DNA of 64,000 nucleotides from Scylla paramamosain (GCF_035594125.1 NC_087156.1:34294497-34358496), one strand, 5' to 3'; counted from the first letter of the stretch, positions 28,427-38,734 are shown. Notes: generated from the letters alone by a model not told the origin. Made by a program: numbers and translations.

Positions 28427-28648
28427 AGGACGATATTCTGAAACGCTTCTGTGCCTCACTTCCGCTACTTTCACAAGGCTTTAGTTGAAGTTACACGAGT
28501 TGTTAAGGGTGTTTTTACGGTTTTAGTGACAGATTAACAAGATTCCTACATTATGAACAGGAGAAACACTTTAAGAACCCGGCTAATCATCTCTGTGGCC
28601 TTAGAAAATAGTTGCGGGTAGAGATCAAAGCGTTTCAAAAAACGGGCC
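28427..28648 (+). mobile_element. MITE-like element, copy 4 (+)
   Basis: Starts AGGACGATATTCTGAAACGC and ends GCGTTTCAAAAAACGGGCC. Internal family blocks are well preserved: CAAGGCTTTAGTTGAAGTTA, GGTGTTTTTACGGTTTTAGT, CTAATCATCTCTGTGGCCTT and AAAATAGTTGCGGG. Its left edge abuts the Harbinger-like element; the TTA of that element's target duplication belongs to the TTAAGGACGATATT shared with copy 3. Confidence 0.8.
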
Positions 28649-29133
28649 TATGACAGGCTTGGGATGTGAGCACTGGCCACCACTAAAAGCCAGAAATGTA
28701 GATGAACTGAAATACATGGTCAGTGATACAGAAATGCAAGACACGTTTGGTGTAACATAAAGAATGGTGTGGAGTAAAAGAATAAGGTGGAATTAGGCAA
28801 GGAGTTCAGAATAGGATAGAATGAAGAGGTGAGGTGGAAGATCAAGTGAATGTAAATTGTGATTAAGATTAAGAGATGAAGTGTAGTGAAATTAGTGATG
28901 AATGGAACATGTGGATAGTGTGATGGAGGTGAAGTGGAGAATGCAAAGACGTTGTTGTGGTGAAGAGATTAGATACGAGGCAAGATGAAATTAGTGAATG
29001 GGAATTAGGAATGCAAGACGTGGAGGAGATATGGTGTGTAAAAACATTGACTGCACACACGTGGAATAGCAAATTAAGTGGCGGTGGAGAGGAGCGAGAG
29101 TGAGAGAGAGAGAGATGGTCAGCAAACACCCAC
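28649..29133. other. Unassigned DNA; possible intron of the 29.2-kb exon
   Basis: Purine-leaning + strand with a small (GA)n at 29097-29115. If the minus-strand exon at 29134-29278 is real, this would be the start of its first intron (GTGGGT followed by a pyrimidine-rich (TC)n). Confidence 0.35.
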
Positions 29134-29278
29134 CTCGCTCTACTTTGCTCATTGACGGGGTGTGGTGCTTCTTGTGCGGCGAGAATCCAAACTTACTCCT
29201 CTTCTGCTCGCCGCCGTCCAGCGCCTCCTTGTCTGAGCCCACCTCGGCACAAATACACTTCGACACTCCAAACCCCAT
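29134..29278 (-). CDS. Candidate first coding exon, lipid-anchored protein N-terminus (partial)
   Basis: On the minus strand an ATG at 29278 lies in a good Kozak context (A at -3, G at +4) and is the first ATG after an in-frame TAA 12 codons upstream. The 48 complete codons look coding (GAG GTG GGC TCA GAC AAG GAG GCG CTG GAC), with few rare or repetitive triplets, unlike the rest of the window. The peptide begins MGFGVSKCICAEVG. It fits the N-myristoylation consensus MGxxxS-K/R, with nearby Cys8 and Cys10 as possible palmitoylation sites, and continues Lys/His/Ser rich (HKKHHTPSMSK). The exon probably ends at GAG|GTGGGT (29134/29133); an alternative donor GTAAGT lies at 29196. No protein family is recognised and no downstream exon was identified in the window. 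Confidence 0.45.
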
Positions 29279-29640
29279 TTTCTTTATCTCTTGTATCGAC
29301 TTTCTGTTCCCTTAACACTCAACACTTGTCACTGATCTCGAGGCATTGTTATTCATTTCCAGCGTCTACATCATGAGCAGAACGCGGAGATGGGCGTGGC
29401 TGACGAAGACGTGGGTGTGGCGCAGCCTGAGTTTACCTTTTTTAATCGGTGGTCATTTCCCTTCCACAGTTTGGCGTTGGTCTGATTGCCTCCGCGGCGG
29501 ACATAGCGAGGCCACCTGCAGACAGACACAGACGCGAGAGGGACGGGCACTGGACGGGGGCGAGGTAAGTGTTGCTTCACGTTGCGCTCCTCGTTATCGT
29601 CACCATCGCCGCATCGCCGGGCAGGTTACGGTGTTACTTT
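29279..29640 (-). promoter_or_regulatory. CpG-richer stretch upstream of candidate exon
   Basis: Compared with its neighbours this segment has many CG dinucleotides, especially 29370-29410 and 29490-29570. For the minus-strand candidate exon it would be 5' UTR and promoter. On the minus strand an acceptor-like TGTCTGCAG (about 29519) and a donor-like AAG|GTAAAC (about 29435) could delimit a noncoding exon. On the plus strand GAG|GTAAGT at about 29567 is also a good donor. No TATA box is evident. Confidence 0.25.
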
Positions 29641-29907
29641 ATCACGCATACGCCTTTCTCGCTGCACATGTTTACCAACTTATTTACGGACTTTTATTAT
29701 TTTCTTTTTTTTCTTTTTTCACTATTAAACCGCCTCAGTAAAGGTTTGGGGTCATGGTTCACTCCTGTCGCGTGGTGGATGCAGGGAGTGTGAGGTTCTG
29801 CTGCCACCGACACGCCTGGAAAGAAAACGAATAACATGAGACGAGAAACAAACGAACATTGGATTTTTAAGCATAACGGTAATGGCTTGCGCTGTACCTT
29901 CTACCTC
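29641..29907. other. Unassigned DNA
   Basis: T-rich at 29690-29720; nothing recognisable. Confidence 0.4.
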
Positions 29908-30370
29908 GATGATGTCACAAAAAAAATGCTTGAAAATTCTTGAGTCACAGCTGTAGGACAATTTTCACTCTAGTTATAAAATAATAGAATAACGCAATAT
30001 CCATGTAAAGAGAATTATGTAACACTCCTTTCGACAGTGCCATAAAAAAATACTTCTAAATTCTTAATAAATTACAGCTGCAGGACAGTTTTCATCAGAA
30101 TTGTGGAAGAGAGAGATGATGAAATAACGCAATATCCATGTTGAGAGAATTATACAACACTCCAATACTGCCATGAAAATCCTCCTGAATTATTAAATAA
30201 CAGCTTTAGGACACTTGGAATAATGAGAGAGAATAAAGATGATATAACGTAGTACACATGTAGACAGAAAATTGTACACCAGTCCTCTATATACTGTCAT
30301 AAAGATGCTTCCATTCGAATAATAAGAGGATAAAGATGATAAAATAACACAGTATCCATGTAAATAAAAC
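29908..30370. repeat. Tandem array, 100-135-bp unit, about 4.5 copies
   Basis: The phrase ATAACGCAATATCCATGTAA (or variant) starts at 29989, 30124, 30244 and 30344, giving periods of 135, 120 and 100 bp. Each unit then carries AATTATGTAACACTCC, a CTGCCATAAAAAT block, and ACAGCTGCAGGACAGTTTTC. A truncated unit precedes at 29908. No coding frame is maintained; the unit is unrelated to the other arrays here. Confidence 0.8.
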
Positions 30371-30718
30371 CGCAACTTCCCGCGAACAAAGTGGAAACAA
30401 AACCATTTTACGTTTTGCTTCCACCGAAAGTTATGAAATCTGGACCGTGCCTGACGCCCCTGATTGCATGTCCATCAGTGGGATTTATACTGTGATCCAT
30501 CGCCTCGGAGCTTATGGCTACATCACTTATTTTCCGTCAATCCATTCATCCCGATCGTTACTCCTGGAGGCGGCGTGTTTGTCTTTTCATCAGTTTGTGT
30601 GTAGGTGCGTGTGTTGCTAAGTGGTGTTAATGATGATGATGATGATGGGGGGTGGTGTGTGGGTGTGGTGAGGTGATGTTAATGCATGTGATTATTAGGT
30701 GGTAATGTACGATGAGAT

Positions 30719-30763
<45 letters not shown>

Positions 30764-31767
30764 GTTAGTGTGCGTGTGGTTAGGCAGTGTCATTGTGTGT
30801 GTGGTAAGGTAAGTGTGGATTCAAGGAGCGTTTGTTTGTCATCGTCCAAATGCTTTGTTGTCCTCCAATGCGGTCCTGTGTGTTTAATAAATGACTATGG
30901 GTAGCCTTTGCTTTCGTTGGAGCTTCCTGCTTTTTTTTCTGCAGTATTACAACTTAAGTAATACGCCTCTTGTTTATCTCGAGTATGTATATACTCGTAT
31001 GTAGTTCTGTACGTATGCATACATACATCCATACATACACACAAGTATATACATACATAAGACGGATAACTCAGTTATTACAATTGGAATACTATATGTA
31101 ATGTATCTATCTAATATTTCTATCTAATATATCTACCTCTCTATCACTGTATCCAACTGTTCTTTTTTTTCGTTTAGTCAAACGTCCATTTTTCTATTTT
31201 TCCTGTGATTTAGGAATAGCTATTATCAACAAAATGTATTTTCCAAAAGAAGTCACTGAACACTGTGATAGAAATCATGAAACATACATGGTAGTATCGT
31301 TTATGAATAACACAGCAATCCTAACGTGTGTAGCGGCGAGGTCATTGGCATTACTCGCCCATCAAAGGTTGGGAAACGTTTGAGTGCAGCAGAGGTTACG
31401 GTGCCGCGTTCCCGCTCCGCTTGCTGTAAAGGGCCCTGTGTGTTTACCAGCTGCTGCAGCCTCACCTGTGGCTTGATTTGAAGGGCTGGAAGGCAGGTGG
31501 CCAGAAAGGTGCTGTCATGAAGATACAGAATGCAGCATGAGGATGTCACGCAAGGATGATGCATAGAGGATTAGGGGCTTCAATGAGGAGGCGGAAGAAC
31601 ATTAGTCATGTCAGCAGCCAGTTGGGCACCCCAAACCAAAGTATGCGAACAGCGAGTGAAGAAGACGACGTTACCAGACTCAAAGTTCATTCGATTATTT
31701 ATTTATTTATTTATTTTTTTTTTTTTCTAAAAAGAATGCACTCGGCACGGAGTGATACTCCATTTGT
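30371..31767. other. Unassigned DNA with small microsatellites
   Basis: (GAT)n at 30630-30647, (TG)n at 30720-30761, CATA/TACA-rich at 31010-31060 and (ATTT)n plus T run at 31694-31728. A minus-strand frame around 31340-31500 has mixed codons and a CAG|GTGAGG donor-like site, but no family or start evidence. Confidence 0.45.
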
Positions 31768-32059
31768 CGCTCACTGTCGCCACAAAGTACGTGTGACAAG
31801 TTGCCGACATCTGGATTGAGTTAGTGTAGCGTGAATTAGAATACGAAGCAGTGTGAATGATGGAAACCTGTCATATCTGAGGACTTTCCCCCATTCCCTG
31901 CCTTCCCAGTCGCCGCTCACTGTCGCCACAAAGTACGTGTGACAAGTTGCCGACATCTGGATTGAGTTAATGTAGCGTGAATTAGAATACGAGGAAGGGT
32001 GAATGATGGAAACTTGTCATATCTAAGGACTTTCCCCCATTCACTGCCTTCCCAGTCGC
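31768..32059. repeat. 146-bp tandem duplication (two units)
   Basis: Units 31768-31913 and 31914-32059 are about 95% identical by eye. Both contain CGCTCACTGTCGCCACAAAG, GACAAGTTGCCGACATCTGG and GACTTTCCCCCATTC. A few substitutions indicate a fairly recent duplication. It creates two near-identical minus-strand short frames that are not genes. Confidence 0.9.
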
Positions 32060-32351
32060 TGGTCATTGGTATTAAGGATTGCAGACTTAATTTCCGGATT
32101 AATGATATGGTCATTTGCGTCGAATAGATTTTATTTAGGTGATCATATAAATTAGTCAAGGTAATATCCCATAATTTACTCAAGTCAATACCTAATGTTC
32201 TGCTGTTGGAACAAGAGTCCTACGAAGTGAGATAATAAATATACAGATTTATTTTACACATTAATATAACTGTTTTCCTTGTGAAATTGGTGCGGCAATT
32301 TTACGCTTGTTTGTTAGCTGCTGGAAACCCTGTATTCACCTAAAAGGGGGA
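32060..32351. other. Unassigned AT-rich DNA
   Basis: No recognisable feature. Confidence 0.4.
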
Positions 32352-32404
32352 ACGCAAAACTGTAAATGTGCTAGTGTGCTGTAAATTTTAGTTTCTCTTT
32401 AGTG
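32352..32404 (+). repeat. 53-bp dispersed inverted repeat, arm A
   Basis: Reverse complement of 33268-33320 without visible mismatch (ACGCAAAACTGTAAATGTGC ... CTCTTTAGTG). The two arms are about 0.9 kb apart. Confidence 0.9.
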
Positions 32405-32561
32405 CACCGTCCCTTAGTTAATTATGATTGATCTAATTGCAGACATATTCTTATTATCGATATTGTTAGTCACGTGCAGCGAACATTGGTGCAGTAAAGC
32501 AGTAATCCTGTTCGGTATACTTTATGCCACGAATTAGATGTCCTCTTTCTTTTTCTCCAAA

Positions 32562-32630
<69 letters not shown>

Positions 32631-33222
32631 GACAAATGTGTGTCTGTAAGCGGAGCCTCGTGATCCCTGTGAAAAATGTTATGTAAATTTATGTACGCCA
32701 CAAATTCCGGACTGCCTCGCTTATATCCCGCTGCTCCACATTGCATAATACAGGACGTCAAAATTAGATGGTAATATTACCACACGTGCGACGATAAAGA
32801 AAGGAGAAAACCTACACACACTATACACTACTAACATTACGTATACAAGCAGCGGAAAGGTATTGAAAATATTTTAGTATAAGTAGTTTCTTGGGCACAT
32901 ACTGGCCTTAATAATTGTGAGGAATGTTAAGAATGTTACGTATGTGGAAGACGAGGAAGGAAGCGTGGCAAGGCAGGAATGTTACTACCGCCCCCCCCCA
33001 CACACACAAAGATACGTCTTCACTTCCATGCACGCAGTTACTTAATAAAGAATGTAAGCTCCATGCAAACACCTGGGCTGGCGGAGTAATTATGGGTGTG
33101 GCAGGTGGGCGGGGGCCTGTGTGGATGGCTCAGTCAGTCAGCACACCACGACCAACCATTGCCTTGCTACAGGACTGACGTAAGCCGCAGATTTATACAC
33201 CAACACAGACTCGTCAGGGAGA
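32405..33222. other. Unassigned DNA with (CT)n
   Basis: (CT)n at 32563-32628. Otherwise AT-rich, then mixed sequence with no gene recognised. A C run followed by ACAC lies at 32991-33007. Confidence 0.5.
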
Positions 33223-33345
33223 CGCATATGCCACTAGATACTCGTACATGCAAACACTGTACACACACACTAAAGAGAAACTAAAATTTACAGCACACTA
33301 GCACATTTACAGTTTTGCGTGTACGAGTATCTAGTGTCATATGCG
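33223..33345. repeat. Palindrome enclosing inverted arm B
   Basis: CGCATATGCCACTAGATACTCGTAC-type 25-bp arms at 33223-33247 and 33321-33345 are inverted copies with one mismatch. The 73-nt loop contains 33268-33320, which is the inverted copy of 32352-32404. The nested arrangement indicates a fold-back or template-switch event. Confidence 0.88.
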
Positions 33346-34175
33346 CACACACACACACACACTCCTTGTATCGCAATGGAATGTAGAACGAAGAGTCTTA
33401 GTAAGCAAAAAAATAAAAAATAAATAAAAAAATAAAAAAAGCGATAACCTCTCCATCCCCTCCCCCTTTCCCACGCACCTGTCCCCTCACTGCTCCTAAA
33501 CCATCCCTTCCCAGCCCAACCGCTCCACTTGCAGTCCTCCTATCTTATCATCCATCTCCCCCGCCAACGCTGCCAATTATCCCTCCGTCTTCCGAGTACC
33601 AGATGGTGAAAGCTGCCTTAGTCACCTTCCCCGTACTGTGCATGACGAAGGGAGGGATTCCTGAATGTTGCGTGTAGCTCCGTAGAGTTTAGTATTGTCT
33701 TGCCGCAGTGTAGTGTCTTGGCCAGGCACTGCAGAGGGTCAGGAGGCAAGCAACGGCCGGAAATGCTGATCTGGTGAATTAACTTGACACAGATTTCCAC
33801 AGTATCCAGGTCAGTCTGCTCTTCCTTCCTTCCTTGTCTTCCTCCCTTCCTCCTCTTTCACCGTTCGTCCGTTCCTCCTTCCCTCCCTCCCTCCTCTTTC
33901 CTTACTCGCTCCTCCCCCTCACAACACTATGCGGAATGTGGCACACTGCTGACTCACACATTCTTTCATCCTGCATTACTGCTCCCCGTCCCTCCCTCGC
34001 CGCCGCCACGCCGCCCTGGAGCACCGCCGCCACACAGTTACTGCCTGCCCTAAGCCTCGCGGTGTGCTCCTGTGCCCGGCGTCAGGTGAGCGCTCGGGTT
34101 GCTGAGTTTGTGAACCCTAACACCTTGCGTATTAGCTCCTTCCGTCACTAATGCACCTAGCCACCCCTTTACTAT
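33346..34175. other. Unassigned DNA, pyrimidine-rich in the second half
   Basis: (CA)n at 33345-33361, AAAT/AAAAT run at 33408-33440, then C/T-rich sequence to 34175. A CG-rich patch at 33995-34090 includes a donor-like CAG|GTGAGC, but no convincing exon. Confidence 0.45.
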
Positions 34176-34216
34176 CTCCTCCTCCTCCTCCTCCTCCTCC
34201 TCCTCCTCCTCCTCCT
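34176..34216. repeat. (CTC)n trinucleotide repeat
   Basis: About 13 CTC units within a wider pyrimidine-rich segment extending to about 34450. Confidence 0.92.
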
Positions 34217-34951
34217 CTCTGTCTTCCTTTCATCACTTCTTATGTCATTCAGCATCCTCGTCACCCACAAGATTTAAACAGCCTGCTTAACAACTTCCTT
34301 TCAACTTCCCCGCAACGCCCACGCAACTCCCACGTAACTACATTAAATAGATTCCTTTCCCTCTCTCCTTGCTTCCTTCCGTCCTACCCTTCCTCCTGCT
34401 CTCCTACCCTCCCTTCCCTTCCTCCCTCCTCCTCATCATTGCTCCCTAGGGTGTAGAGCTGTGGCTGTTCGTGTCCAGAAAGAAGCAGCGAGATTATCTT
34501 CTTTGTGATCAAGTCCTGGAAGTGAACACGATGCGGACCAAGGCTTCTCTTATCTGTATTTAGCTCCACCGGTCCGTCAGCGTTGCGTGACCTGCGACAG
34601 TATACAGCAGGAGGAGCAGGAGTAAGAGGAGGAGGAGGGAGGAGAGGGAGAGCGTATATGGAAGTGAGACAGGATGTAAAGGTGGGCGCTTAATATTAGG
34701 GAAAGGAAAAGCAGCAAGACAAGCGTAAGGAAGAAAAAAAAGTGTATGAAAAAAAATTGGTTAGAGGCGAGAAGGATTTAGCGGAGGCTATGGTAAGGGG
34801 AGGTGTAAGGAAAAAATGAATAGCCTGGGAAAATGTTTGAAGGTAAAAGATGCGGTGTAGAAAATTGTGTGGAAAAAGAATAAATAAAGTGAGGAGAAAG
34901 GCGAAGGAGAAAAATTACGCCTTAGTTGAAAATGGTGAAGATTGCGTTAGG

Positions 34952-34984
<33 letters not shown>

Positions 34985-35080
34985 CGCGCGTGCGTGCTTA
35001 TGTGTGCTTGTGCGTTCTTGTCAGCGTGGATGCATAACATAAATATGAAGAATTTTTGTTTTATTATAAACTTGCAAGGG

Positions 35081-35081
<1 letters not shown>
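34217..35081. other. Unassigned DNA; GT/GC alternating run
   Basis: Purine-rich at 34600-34930. 34952-35010 alternates GT and GC (GTGTGTGCGCGCGTGTG), a strong Z-DNA-type purine-pyrimidine alternation. Confidence 0.5.

Positions 35082-35151
<70 letters not shown>
35082..35151. repeat. (CT)n microsatellite
   Basis: About 35 CT units. GTGC-rich alternating sequence flanks it at 35165-35220. Confidence 0.96.
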
Positions 35152-35152
<1 letters not shown>

Positions 35153-36057
35153 AGTTAATCTACTGTGTGCGTGCGTTCGTGCGCTCGCTATGTATGTGCG
35201 TGTGCGTGAGCGTGCATGTGTATATAATATAAGCTTGAATATGAAATTATTGTCGTTAAGCGGTAAACATGCAAGTTATTTCTCTTCCTTATTTTTTTTC
35301 CCATCAAAATATTTTACTTGTGTGAGTGCGTTCATGCGTGCGTGCGTGTGTATGTGTGTGTCCCCCATTTACGCTCCAGCCGAGATGCCGAGCAGGAGCG
35401 GTGGAGTGTTTGGTCGGCGCACTAACATTATGAACTCGCTGATAACTTCCTGATAACACAACTCACACTCACACAAACAACAGCGCGTGACGTCAGGTTG
35501 CCGCCGCTGACCCGCGAAAAACAGCAGGCGCCCTCTCAGCACCTCGCGCCCTGTACATTGTGGACCTTACGCCTGCACTTCGGCTTTCAACACTTGCATA
35601 TTGTGGGATTTACACCTGAATTTAATCTTCGCACCTGTTTGTTGTGGCCTCTACGTTAGTTTTGTACGTGAACTTTGGCTCTACACCTGCATGATTTGGA
35701 TTTTACACCTTTATATCAAAATTATGGGTTTTAATTTATGATATACGAGTCGCCAAGCTGGAGGAAAATTTCACGCGTGGGAAGAAATGAAAAATACACC
35801 TGAATTGTTACTCGAGACTCGCAACTACACGAGAAAAAAAAATAATAAATGAAAAAAAATATTGAAATATATCCGGGAAAAAAAAATAAATATTGCAGTA
35901 CGAACCGAATGCAGATGAAGCGAAACTGTTGGTGGTGAGGTATTACTGATTTGAATTGGTCGCGCAAGTGTCAAGACTTCTGAACTGGATAAAGGCTGGA
36001 GGACAAAATTAAATATGGGTTTTAAAATAAAGATCCTAGAAGTTTAATATACTGCGG

Positions 36058-36058
<1 letters not shown>
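35152..36058. other. Unassigned DNA with CRE-like site
   Basis: TGACGTCA, an 8-bp palindromic CRE consensus, lies at 35488-35495 within a CG-richer patch (35470-35560). A 22-codon frame starting MPSRSGGVFGRR at about 35384 has a coding-like codon mix but no further support. The rest is AT-rich. Confidence 0.35.

Positions 36059-36124
<66 letters not shown>
36059..36124. repeat. (GA)n microsatellite
   Basis: About 33 GA units at the start of a polypurine domain. Confidence 0.96.
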
Positions 36125-36128
<4 letters not shown>

Positions 36129-36675
36129 AGTAGGGTGAAGGGAAACGGGAAAAAAAATAGACGGAAGGGAAGAGAAAGAAGGAATAGGTGGAAGGAAGGA
36201 GAAAAGGAAGGAAGGGAAGAGGAAGGAAGGAGAAAGGAAAGGAAGGAAGGGAGGAAAGGAGAGAAGGGGAAAGGAAGGAATAGGAGGAGGGAAGAAGGAA
36301 GGCAAGGAGGAAAGGAGAGAAGGGGAAAGGAAGGAATAGGAGGAGGGAAGAAGGAAGGAAAGGAGGAAAGTGGAGGAGGAGAGAGGAAGGAATAAGAGGA
36401 GGAAAGGAGGAAAGCAAGAATGGGGAGAGGAAGGAATTGGAGGATGGAAATATAAACGAAAGGAAGGGAGGAGGAAGGAATAGGAGGAGGGAAGGAGAAA
36501 GGAAAGGAAGGGAAGAAGAAAGAATAGGAAGGGAGAGAAGGAAGGAAAGGAAAGAGAGAAAAAAGGAGGAGGAAGGGAGAGGAGGGAAGGAGAAGGAACA
36601 GGAGGAGGGAAGGAAGGAGAAAGAAAAGGAAGGGAAGAAGAAGAAATAGGAGGAGGAAAGGATGAGGGGAGACAA
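36125..36675. repeat. Polypurine minisatellite, 43-56-bp units
   Basis: The + strand is almost wholly purine. GGAATAGGAGGAGGGAAG-type phrases recur with spacings of 56, 56, about 44, 45 and 44 bp from about 36280. All three minus frames stay open for more than 200 codons only because C/T-rich sequence lacks stop codons. Confidence 0.8.
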
Positions 36676-37010
36676 GGGATGTAGCGTGTGGATGGAAAGT
36701 CATTGAAGGAGAAAGGAAAGAGTTTTTTTTTTATTTCGCTTGCCACAACTGTAAAAAAAAATGCAAGACGAGACGACAAAGCATTTAGGAAGGAGACGTG
36801 TTGGGAAAGGAGGACTTGACAGGGTAGGCAGGAAGGAAGGAAGGAAGAAAGGAGAGAGGCATGGAAGAGAAGACGTATTAATAGAGTATCGTGTAGAAAC
36901 TTTTATTATTCAGTCATCTTCGCTCCACGTAGTCTCTCTGCTTCGCTGTCTGTCTGTCTAACTCAACCACTCAGTGTTGAATCTTGGTTCGTGGCTGGAA
37001 GGATCACGTG
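36676..37010. other. Unassigned DNA
   Basis: Continues purine-rich to about 36870, then mixed. No gene is seen. Confidence 0.4.
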
Positions 37011-37153
37011 GGTTAGGTAGTTTAGGTAAAGTTAGATTAGGTTAAGGTTAGATTAGGTTAAGGTTAGATTAGGTTGAAGTTAGATTAGGTTAAGGTTAGA
37101 TTAGGTAAGGTTAGGTTAGATTAGGTTAAATTGGATTAGTTAAGGCTAAGTTA
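37011..37153 (+). repeat. TTAGG-like interstitial telomeric-type array
   Basis: TTAGGTTAAGGTTAGA-type units repeat about seven times, with variants TTAGG, TTAAGG and TTAGA. TTAGG is the arthropod telomere repeat. The imperfect, 17-bp higher-order form suggests an interstitial or degenerate tract and not a functional telomere. Confidence 0.8.
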
Positions 37154-37598
37154 CACAGTACGAGTCTGGGTATCCTGTGCACTAATTAGAGGATATTGTA
37201 AGGGAAGAAGCGAGGACTGCGTTGGCGTGACAAAGACTAGTCCACCATTAACGCAGACTGCCTAGTTATTATATTTCATTGGTGGTTGTGTCGGTGGTAG
37301 TGGCGGTGGTGGTGGTGGTGGTTGTGGTGATGATGGTAGCAGCAGCACAGAGCGAGGCAGGTCAGTTAGGACAATGAATTTTTATTTATTTTGTTTATTT
37401 GTTTATTTATTTATTTATCTATTTATATTTCGATGACAGTTTGCATCACCAGGCTGCTGTGGAGGCGACGGTGAGTAGGTAAATCTTTTATAGTGACATG
37501 TATTTCAGGACACAGGAATAGAATCACCTCCTGACCACTGTTGAAAAGGGAACCAGCAGGAATACAAGAGTGTGGTGAAGCTGGTGCCATTCTTTACA
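37154..37598. other. Unassigned DNA with (GGT)n and (TTTA)n
   Basis: GGT-rich at 37291-37330 and imperfect (TTTA)n at 37378-37430. No gene is recognised. Confidence 0.55.
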
Positions 37599-37682
37599 GG
37601 AGAGCGAGCAAGAGCAAGAGAGAGCAAGAGCAAGAGCGAGCAAGAGCAAGCAAGAGCGAGCAAGAGCAAGAGCAACAGCGCA
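37599..37682. repeat. AGAGCA/AGAGCG hexanucleotide array
   Basis: Repeats of AGAGCAAGAGCGAGCAAG-type hexamers; a + strand frame (37541-37756) gives a Lys/Ser/Glu/Gln-rich peptide that is compositional. Confidence 0.8.
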
Positions 37683-38660
37683 ACACTGGCATAGGCACCA
37701 CTCACTCACGTAGACACTCATTTTGCTGTCAAATTGGTGTCATCCTCAGCGGCTAAAATAAAATAAAAACGCTAAAATACAAAACTAATTAACGGCACAT
37801 TCATTACAGACAAAAGACTAAAGGAGACTAAAGACTTGCTATATACTCGAGCCATGGCATCGGGAAGTGAAGTGAGTGAATGGGTGACTTGCTACAGTAA
37901 ACCCAGACTAATTTGGCTAGGGTGGGATCAGGGTGTGGATACAGCACAGCGTTGCCACTTGTTCTAAAGCTACGCCAAGTAACTTCTGTGATACATCTAA
38001 AAGGCGTTAGAAATAAGATGGAGAAATAATAAGGATGGTTTTCACGTAAATATTATTATATCACACAAAAGAGTGAAGTCAGTGCACATATATATCTATA
38101 CATCAATAAGGAGACGTGGCATAAATATTGTCGTGTTGCTGTGATGACTTCAGACCAAGCGACAAGTGAAAACGATGAACTGCTCAGCGCGCACACTACC
38201 GCCAGACACAAATCATCACTGCTGCTCCTTTATCTCTTCATTCACGTCATAGCATTGATGAGACACGTGACGCATCTCTTACCTCTTAGTGGTATCTGCC
38301 AGACGGTGGTGATCTAAACTTAATTAAACCATAAAAAAAAAAAAAGCGACCGTACCGCACAGCAAATTGGACGAAATAAAAGACGATAATAAAACTGAAT
38401 GGGCAGAGGTGGTGTTAGGGGTGGACGGGGATTAGTGAGACGAGGCAGTTTATTGCGGGGCTGTGCTGGACTAGGCTAGGTGACGAGGAGGGGTGGGAAG
38501 GCGAGAGGGAAAGGCCAGGAGTGCGTTGATTAGTAGAGGAGTGAGATGGGACGTAGCCAGGGAAAGTTGATAATAGTTTAACTCCTTCATCCCGTCCACA
38601 CCTGCGTTTGCGTTGAAATGCATCCTTGGGGAAACACGAGGCGGCGGAAGGGAATAAGGG

Positions 38661-38661
<1 letters not shown>
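37683..38661. other. Unassigned DNA
   Basis: Mixed composition; A run at 38332-38345. No recognisable gene or transposon. Confidence 0.4.

Positions 38662-38731
<70 letters not shown>
38662..38731. repeat. (GA)n microsatellite
   Basis: About 34 GA units. Confidence 0.96.

Positions 38732-38734
<3 letters not shown>

Noticed and set aside
31301..31564. Minus-strand frame with CAG|GTGAGG as a coding exon
   Set aside because: Codon usage is acceptable but the frame has no start context, family or matching acceptor, so it falls below threshold.
35384..35453. 22-codon ORF (MPSRSGGVFGRR...) near a CRE-like site as a small gene
   Set aside because: Too short to judge and no conservation or transcript information.
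36022..36779. Three overlapping minus-strand frames of 217-247 codons
   Set aside because: All three frames of one strand being open at once shows absence of stops from base composition, not coding.
37011..37153. Functional telomere
   Set aside because: The repeat is degenerate, only ~140 bp, and flanked on both sides by ordinary DNA.
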